From: an uncultured Clostridia bacterium
GTDB taxonomy: Bacteria > Bacillota > Clostridia > UBA1381
Direction of reading: 5' to 3'
NCBI GenBank assembly: GCA_944391225.1
Contig: CALXSS010000008.1
Span: forward strand, 1 to 54,750
Length of the DNA stretch: 54,750 bases
The notes under the pieces were generated by a model. The model worked only from the letters and a program-made list of their open reading frames with translations, ran no database searches and was not told the DNA's origin. Made by a program: the position numbers and the translations under genes. Position 1 is the stretch's first letter. Each line of letters opens with the position of its first letter. This document shows positions 9,244 to 17,700 of this stretch, in pieces.

Positions 9244-11721
9244 CTATCTTACTATAATTACTTCCTGCATATTTCCTTGATATTCATGCACATAAACGGT
9301 ATCGCCTATAGATATCTCATTTTTGTTTGAAACACTCACACTTCCGCTATCGTAAAGATAAGTTGTCACATTGCCTATCTTGTGAGGATCTTTAGATACT
9401 ACTGTGTCATCGCCATCAGCGTCTATCAAAAGAACATCATTGTTTCTGTCAACAACCTGACCAACGCTTACCCAAAGATCCGGGAACACCGCCGTGCCGC
9501 CCTCCCAATAGGAGTTTGGTGTTGTTGTTCCGTTGGCAATACTTAATGTCACTGTGCTTGCCCTAAACAAGAGCTGAACGGCATTTATCTCGTTCTTTGT
9601 ATTAAGTCCCACCTGAATGACATCGCCCTCTTTCAGATTTCTGACCATAGTGTTGACGCGGTTATCATACATATTATCGTTATAAAGGAAATATGAGACC
9701 TTTGACCCCTGCTGATAACCCTCAAGCTGAACGCCAATATCTCCGTCAGGATCGACAGCCTCCACTACCTTTGTGACGATCATTGAACGCTTTGTTCTCA
9801 GATTCTCAGGCTCTATAATATTCTCGCGCAGAACTATAGCTGACGCATACATATAATCATCTATATCATACACCGATATATCATAGGTATAGTTGTTTGT
9901 AAGATAGCTCGCATCGCGCACAGAATATTCGTCCTTGTCACCGCTGTACGGGATAAGGAAGATGGGCGTAGTAGAATCGATAAGATATTTTGAGTTAAAG
10001 CACATGTTGTTCTTTCTGTATCTTCCCGTGCCCTGATAATGCAGCGAGAAGGTATCTATCTGGCTTTCATCAACGCCTATATATTTTTCATCAGCCGTCT
10101 TGATATTTACTATCTCATTCTTTGAATTGACCGTATAGGTGATGAGCTGCTCACAGTTATTGCGGGCGTCTATCAGATTATATACCTCCCATGTGGACCG
10201 CTTTGAGCCGTTGAACGTAACGGTGCTGTTAACGGCAAAATCCTGAGTTGAGCCCTCTGCAGTGAGGATCCTTGCTGTATAATTACCCTCCTTGTCGCCG
10301 TCAGTAAAATACTTGAGCAGATAGCCGTACTGAGATGTTGCGGATCTAAGCGCGCTGCATCTCACCACCTTGCCGAGCATATCAAAATAGAAAGTACCCG
10401 CTCTGCCAAGCTTGAGCTGGTCTCCCGCATATGCCGGCGATATTGCATAGCTCTCGCCGCCTACCACGATATAATCGGAATTGATGCTTGTTATCTCACC
10501 CTCTACCGATCCTGTAACTATAGTTACAGATACGACTCCGCCGTCATCGCTCTGAGCTATTGCCAGCACCTGTCCGGCTGCTATCTGGTCTACAGTAGTT
10601 TCCGCATTGTCCTTATAGATATGAAGCGAATCTATCTCATCAGGATCGAGCGATATGCTCTGCTTTGAGCTGAAATCATTCACAGTATAAGTAGAGGCTG
10701 TGTAGCTGTCTACCATATAGTAGTCATAATCATTGATTATTACCACATTATATTTACCGGAGCCGTTATTGTCTATCAGCGTTGTTTTGCTCGTAAGCGA
10801 GCGCATAACATCGATAGACAAATCCTCCTCCAGTCTGCCGTTATAAATTATATCCGCGTTGGCATCGACTTTTGCCGTCTTTTCTCCGCCGCTCGTTGAG
10901 GTATATACTATAGAATTACCTGATATTTCAGAAATATCGCATCCGAATATAACTGCTGTATTAGATGAGTTTTCCTTTTCTATCCACTTTATGATCTTGT
11001 TTCCCGATGCCTTGTCATCGCAATAATAGAACTTAACATAGCAGCCTATCAGGCTTGAGGCAAATGTTCTGCCTATGCTGTAGGTCTCATCATCTATCCT
11101 TACCATTCCGGCGGCAGTCTTTGAATAGCCTGTAAGACCTGTCTCTGCGTTCGCTGTCACTATACCGTTTGACTTATAAACGCTGAGCTTGTCCTCCATT
11201 ATTGTTTTATCGCTGTAATTGAATGCGTTGTTGTTATATTCAACAGCCTTCATATTCAATGCGTTATACAACATTACCGCGGCAGTCTCCGCTGTAAGAG
11301 CAGCATCCGCCGCTTTGCCTGCGCCGTTCATCAGCCCAAACGCCTGGGCTGAACGGTACGGATCATTTCCGTACTGATTTGTAAGCGCCTCATAATCAAT
11401 AGCCTTTATAAGAACCTGCGCTGCCTGCGCGACTGTTATCTCTGATGAGCCGTCACCCCAGCCGTATGCTGTAAGATATGGATCAGCGCTACCTATCTCT
11501 ACGCCTACTGTACGATACGCGTATTTTATAAAATCGCTCTGCGTGACCTTGGCATCCGGCGTGTATGACTCCGGATACCCCGGCATGATGCCGAGGGCAG
11601 CCGTAAGGCTGACCTCAAGCTCATGACTTATGCCCGTTGCTGCCTGTGCGCCGGACATCGGGATAAACATTCCTGCTATGATCGTAAGAACAGTAATGAT
11701 ACTTAGTAATCTCTTTCTCAT
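9244..11721 (-). CDS. Secreted protein with divergent N-terminal SLH repeats, 825 residues
   Basis: A signal peptide (MRKRLLSIITVLTIIAGMF... ending AQAATG, about 28 residues) is followed by about 130 residues resembling degenerate SLH repeats (GIMPGYPESYTPDAKVTQSDFIKYAYR; FGLMNGAGKAADAALTAETAAVMLYNAL), which normally bind cell-wall secondary polymers. The remaining ~650 residues are rich in Ser, Thr, Tyr, Asp and short beta-strands, without catalytic motifs I recognise. It is likely a structural or scaffold surface protein. The ATG overlaps the stop of the giant upstream gene by one base (TAATG), so the two are translated together. The stop is TAG, which matters for judging the amber codon at 4838. 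It is the last gene of the operon running from 26384. Confidence 0.75.
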   Translation of the reverse strand: MRKRLLSIITVLTIIAGMFIPMSGAQAATGISHELEVSLTAALGIMPGYPESYTPDAKVTQSDFIKYAYRTVGVEIGSADPYLTAYGWGDGSSEITVAQAAQVLIKAIDYEALTNQYGNDPYRSAQAFGLMNGAGKAADAALTAETAAVMLYNALNMKAVEYNNNAFNYSDKTIMEDKLSVYKSNGIVTANAETGLTGYSKTAAGMVRIDDETYSIGRTFASSLIGCYVKFYYCDDKASGNKIIKWIEKENSSNTAVIFGCDISEISGNSIVYTSTSGGEKTAKVDANADIIYNGRLEEDLSIDVMRSLTSKTTLIDNNGSGKYNVVIINDYDYYMVDSYTASTYTVNDFSSKQSISLDPDEIDSLHIYKDNAETTVDQIAAGQVLAIAQSDDGGVVSVTIVTGSVEGEITSINSDYIVVGGESYAISPAYAGDQLKLGRAGTFYFDMLGKVVRCSALRSATSQYGYLLKYFTDGDKEGNYTARILTAEGSTQDFAVNSTVTFNGSKRSTWEVYNLIDARNNCEQLITYTVNSKNEIVNIKTADEKYIGVDESQIDTFSLHYQGTGRYRKNNMCFNSKYLIDSTTPIFLIPYSGDKDEYSVRDASYLTNNYTYDISVYDIDDYMYASAIVLRENIIEPENLRTKRSMIVTKVVEAVDPDGDIGVQLEGYQQGSKVSYFLYNDNMYDNRVNTMVRNLKEGDVIQVGLNTKNEINAVQLLFRASTVTLSIANGTTTPNSYWEGGTAVFPDLWVSVGQVVDRNNDVLLIDADGDDTVVSKDPHKIGNVTTYLYDSGSVSVSNKNEISIGDTVYVHEYQGNMQEVIIVR

Positions 11722-14700
11722 TATTCTCCTCCTGCCATTCTGTAGATGATTACTACCGCCTGAGCACGAGTAGCGTTTGTAAGCGGTAAGAATGTTCCGT
11801 CCTCATAGCCGTTGATGATCCCCGCTTTTGCCATCGCCTTGACTGATTCAAGCGCGTAATCGGATATATCGTTTTCATCTGTAAATATAAGCTCCGCTCC
11901 TGACGAAAGCTGTATGTTTGCTGCCTTTGCTGCGCGTTCCACCATTACCGCTATATCCTGCCGTGTTATCTTGGCATCAGGAGCAAATTCTGTGTCTGAT
12001 ATTCCCTGTACTATTCCGTTGTTAACTGCGATCGCTACACTGTCATGATACCATGCGTCAGCCGCGACATCAGCAAACGAGCAACTTGTATCTGATGTAT
12101 CTATTCTTTCGGCATATGTCAGCGTGCCAACGAGCATCTTTACAAACTCAGCTCTTGTAACATTGTCGTTCGGATAGAAATATCCGTCCTCCTTGCCGTT
12201 TACAATGCCCACTGCGCTCATTGCAACTATTGCCTCCTGCGCCCATTTTACTGAGCCTATATCCTTAAAGCCGCCTATATTGTCCATATTCTGAGTGAAG
12301 TATGTAGGATCAGGCTGCGGGATTATCTGCTCGCCGTTTACTGTTTCCTCTGTTGTGCTGTCGGTGCTTCCTGCTGTGCTGCCTGTGCTGAAATTGCCCA
12401 TTGCTGAACCATCAGTGCCTGTAGTAGTTCCCGATGACGAACCGCCGCTCACTGCGCCGCCGCCACCGCCGCCACCGCCGCCGGTGCTGCCGCTGCCGGT
12501 GCTTGTGGAGGTATTGGTGAGGCTGACTTTCTTAGAAGCCTTAAAGCCGTCATATTCAGCAGTTATAGTTATTGTCTGTACCGGTGCTCCTGCATCAACT
12601 GTAAGGACGCCGTCTTTTATGCTGACATTCTTTCCGCTGACGCTCCATGCGACCTCCTGACTGTTTATCTTCTGCGCGAGCTGATTCAAAACAGAATATG
12701 TTGACGTTTTTGCCTTGCTTGATGAGATTATCACACTGTCTGCTCCGTCTATTGAGATAGACGTTGTGCCGGCAAGAGTTGTTACTGTTTTTGACGCGGT
12801 AAGTCCGCTGTACTCAGCAGTTATTGTTATCTTCTGATTCTCCTGAGCAGCCGCGCTCACGGTGAGCTTGCCGGTCTCGCCGTCAAATGTTACTCCTGAC
12901 GGGCATTCTGCCGCAAGCGGTATATCTATTGTATCTATCGTGATACCGTACTGATCGACAACAGCCGCCTTATAATACTCTGTTCCCGGTATCGATACCG
13001 TATCAGAGCCGTTTATTATGATCGACTTTGCCTCTGGATCTGTTTTTGTTTCAAATGACGCGTCTGCAAACCATACCGTGCCCTTGCCGTCAATACACAG
13101 GCTCATGATAGCGTATGCAGAATCTGCCGGAGCAGCTGCTGAGGCTGTCACTGTTGTCCAGTCTGACGATGTGCCGGACACATAATCTGATTTATAGCTC
13201 TTAAGACTGCGTCCCTGCTCATCATAGAATGTTACCATGAGATAACCGCCCTCAGCCGCGTTGAATGCTTTCACTGCCGCAGAATACACATATTCCTGTC
13301 CTTCGATTATTCCCTCGACCGGAGTGCTGTCCCACTTTTCGCCATAGGTTCTTGTTACATCGCTGTCTTCAACTCCATAGCCTGTTATTGAAAGCGCCGG
13401 CAGACCGTTATAGCTTTCAGCTGCATCAATGCCTGCCTGCTTGGAGATAGTCAGATCATCAAACCACACCGTTCCATTCTGATTGTTTGCTCCGCCGCGG
13501 TATCTCATATCTATCCTCAGCTTTGCGGTAAGCGGATTTACATATATTGAACCGGAAAGCTTTGTCCAGTCTGATGTGTTGTTACCATTGCCGTCATTAT
13601 CCTTTGGATAATATACGAGCATCTGCTTGTTTTCCTCAATGGTTGAGCCGTTCTCATCATAGAATATTAATGTCGCATACACATTGGAATCTGATGAAAC
13701 GTGATCTGTTTTTACCCATACAGATATATCGTATGTGTTTCCGCCCGTGATCACCAGATTATCAGATATCTGCATTGATCCCTGCGCTCGGTCTGCATTG
13801 AATATTCTTGCTGAGCCTCCCGCATTGCCTGTATGATCCACGCTGCTATCCCATTCCATAGCTGCGGAGGTATCCGAGGTCGAATACGATGTATAGTTGA
13901 GCTTCCAGCCCGATATGCTCGAATCAAACGTTCCGTTTGCTATTGAAAGCTTTTTATCGTTCTGAGTCCAGCCTGACGGCTCAAGAGTATCTGAGTCATA
14001 ATCGGCAAAGCTTCCGTTTACAAGCTCAACACTGCCTGTTTCCGATGATTTCTTGACAACAGAAACTGTCTTGCTTGCAGCGACCGCGCTGTTTTCGCTT
14101 GATGCCGCAATTATTGTTACAGCTCCCGCCTCAGCCTCGCTTGTCACAACAAGCGAGCCATTGCTGCGCATGCTTATGCCTTTATAGCTCTTATCGAGCG
14201 TCCAGACTATCTCGCTGCTGTAAGCGTTGTTATACTGATCTGTTACAGCTGCTGTATATGTATAGTTATTCGCTGTTTCACCGTCAAGCGGGCTTATTAC
14301 CATATCGTTTCCTGATGTTATTCTTATATATGTAGCTACAGGCTCGCTTGTTTCGGTGAATATGATATTGTCATACCACACATTTCCTATTGAAGTCCCA
14401 TTGCAGAGAGTTACGGATGCATATGCTGAGTTTGCCGGAGCTGTCACCTCGCCTGCTGTCTCTTTCCATGCAGCAGAAGTTCCTGCTTCAATAGTTTCTG
14501 TGCTTATCTCTCCGCCCTCCGCGTCAAAGAAGGTGAGCTTTACAATGCCTGAGCCCTGAGTATCTGTAACGCTTGAGAATTTATATGAATATTTCTTTCC
14601 CGGCGATACTGTTACACCGTCCGATGCCCAGCTCATCTTATTTGTCACTTTAAGCTCGTACTCGCCGTCAACAGGTGTCTTTGCTGTGTCTATACCCTGA

Positions 14701-17700
14701 GGCGATACTCTGAAATTGTGGAAGTAGATGCTTCCCTCTGAGCCTTTCAGTCCCCAATTGAATCTGAGCCTGTTGATATTCTGCGGAACAGTGATCTGCT
14801 TAACAAGCGTATCATAGCCATCTGTTGTATATGCGGCTGAGGCAGAGCCGTCCTTTATATACCATGTTCCTGAGAACTGCGAGGATTTTCCTGTAGTTCC
14901 CTGATAGCCCTCATAGCCCACATACGGTCCTATGACCGCCGAGCTGTTGAGCTGGTAGAAATCATGCAGATGATAGTCCTGCAATACCCAGTATGTAGTT
15001 CCTGCCGTTACTCTGATATGCGGACCGCCGTCGCTTGAGCTTATTGCCGCATTGTTTGTGTAGATATAACCCTCATAATCCTTGTCTATGCCATGAGCTG
15101 CCTTCATGAGCACCGTCTTTTTGCCGTATACGCCGGTAGGATCCTCCGCGCTGTGAGTACCGCTCACATATCCGTCGGTGTCGTTGTTCCTCAGGAAGTT
15201 TGCGAGCCACGGCTCTGATGCCTGATCCATTTCATAGCGCTGAGTGCCGTTAAAGCTCTGCTCAATATCAGGATCGTATGATGACCAGGCAATCGGCATC
15301 ATTGCGTCATCAATATTTTCAAAGGAGCCGTTTGCAAGCTGACCTGCAAGCTTTGTCACCCTTATTTCTATTTCAGAATATACAGCCTTATTTCCAGCCG
15401 CTGACGCTCTTACTGTAACTGTTCCGGGCTGAGCATCTCTGCTTACCGAGAGCACGCCGTTATTATCTATCGTGATCCCGTCAGCAGCTGCTGTGTTTCC
15501 GTTTTCGTCCTTGAATCCGCTTACAGACCATGCTATATCCTCATCTGATGTTTCCGTGAACGGATCATAATGCACCGCTGTAAGAGATGTCTTATTCGGA
15601 GTATCGGTATCAGGTATAGGCAGAGCGTTCACCTTTGCTGTTACTGTTACCTTTTCCTGCGCATAATCCACTATCACAGCCGGATAGAGCAATGACGGAT
15701 CCTCTGCAAATTCCGGGAACTTTGTTGTTAAAGCTGACCAGTTTGCATATGTTTCACCTACATCCTTTGAGAAGAATGTGTTTGAATTTGTTCCGTTATA
15801 ATCTGGTACTACGAGCAGGCTCAGTACATTCTCGCCGGGATGATCTGCCAGCCAGCCGTTTTTGTTGGAATCTCCCTCTGTTCCGTTTCCGAGAACATAA
15901 TCAGTAATATCCAGAACTGTCTGCCAGCTTTCCGCGGTCTCACTGTCGCCGCGCTCGCCCTCATATATTCTCTTTCCGCTTGATACACACGAGAGTGTAA
16001 ACTGTGAATCAAGCTCGTTGTTTACGATCTTTGCATCTGATGACAAGGCAGCATTTATAATATCCGTCTTATTATCGTACGAGTTTGCTGTCGAGCTGCT
16101 TTCATCCCAGTCATTTGAAAGCTCCTTTACTATCAGATTCTGATTCCTTGAAATAACTGTTGTAAGTCTTATCTTTACAGAATTTATAGGATAGCCTTCT
16201 TCGACTGCCTCTCTCAGAGTGCTGAGGTCAAATTTCAAAGCTCCCACAAAGCCTTTGTCCGAATCCTCCACATTTCTGATCTCAACATCAGGACCGGTAA
16301 CATTTGTGGCGTTTGTATTTCCCTTTCTAAACAGCACATCCGCTGACGGGTAAAGCTTAGACGGATATTTTGAGATGTTTATTGAAACCTCCATCTCCGC
16401 ACAGACATCAGGGTTTGTTCTTGATGCCGCTTTCACAGTCACTATTGTGCTTACCGCATTTTCACCTATGGTGAGCACGCCGTTTTCTATCGAAAGTCCT
16501 TCTGTAACCTCTCCCTCGACAGACCAGTCTATAACAGCTGATGTCATTTCAGCTCCGAACTGGTCAAGCAGAGTTACTTTGTATTCTGATGCTGATGGCA
16601 GCTGCGAATTGAGCAGCTCTATCCTGCTTTCGCCCTCCATGCTCATCTGTGTGGGAACTGACGCCTCTCTCAACTCTGCGTTTATCTGCTTTTCAGCTGA
16701 AAGCGCTGTTGTTCCGTCATCATATTCTGCCTTAAGTGTAATTGTATATGTTTTGCCTACCGGTATTTTTTTGTCGGCAGTCATTATGCTGCTGCCGCCG
16801 CTCGGTGATTTCATTGAAATGTAATCACAGCCGCTTACCGACCAGCGCACATTACTGCTGTCATACTGCATTTCTGTGCCAATATCGCTTATAAGCACAG
16901 CCTTGTAATCGTCAAGCGCAGTTTCGTAATCAGAATCCACGCCCTCGCGTATTACCCACGTATCCTCGCCATCTATGCGTAGCTCTGTAGGTGTGAGCAC
17001 CTTTTCTGTCACTATAGCATAATCTATTGTAACTCGTCTGCTCTGTGCAGTCGTGTATAAGAACAATGCTACCTTTCCATACTCGCTGCCTTCAGCGTCC
17101 TTCGGAATACTGAGCGGCTGAGATCCTACTCCAACGCTTGCTGTTCCGCCCGGGAACACAGCATATTCTTCAGAATCAACTCTTACGCCCGTTTCGTCTA
17201 CCGTATACATCGCGCCGAGATACTCGTGACCCTTTGCAGGATCAGCTGATGGCAATGTCAGACCTTCTATTACAGCTATTGTATTATTTGTGCTTCTTAT
17301 AGTGCTGTTGTTAGCCGAAACATACGCGTCATCTATTGTCGAGCCATCGAGCGGGAGATATGAAAGCTTTACCTGAGGCATTGAGCTTTCAGTTCCTACC
17401 ATGCCCAGACGGAGCTGTATATTCTCAATAGCCTTTACATCATACGTTCCGAGATACCATACCGAATTGTTGTCGGTAGAATATGCTGCATTGCGTTTAT
17501 TTCCGTCTGCGTCTATTTTTATAGGATTAGTTTTATCGTTTGTGTTGTTTGCGTTATCCTTGATAACTATAGCTCCCTCAGGATAACCTGACGGCGCCGC
17601 AGTCTCTGTTGGCGGCTCTGTTTTATCTGGATCCTCTGATGTGCTCGGTGTAGCTGTCGGCTTTTCCCTGTCCTGATGGATCAATACATAATCTATAGCC

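Noticed and set aside
10513..10528. Perfect 16-base palindrome TGTAACTATAGTTACA as an operator
   Set aside because: It lies inside the coding part of the 9244-11721 gene, far from any promoter; a partial match near the 9108 promoter is short enough to be chance.
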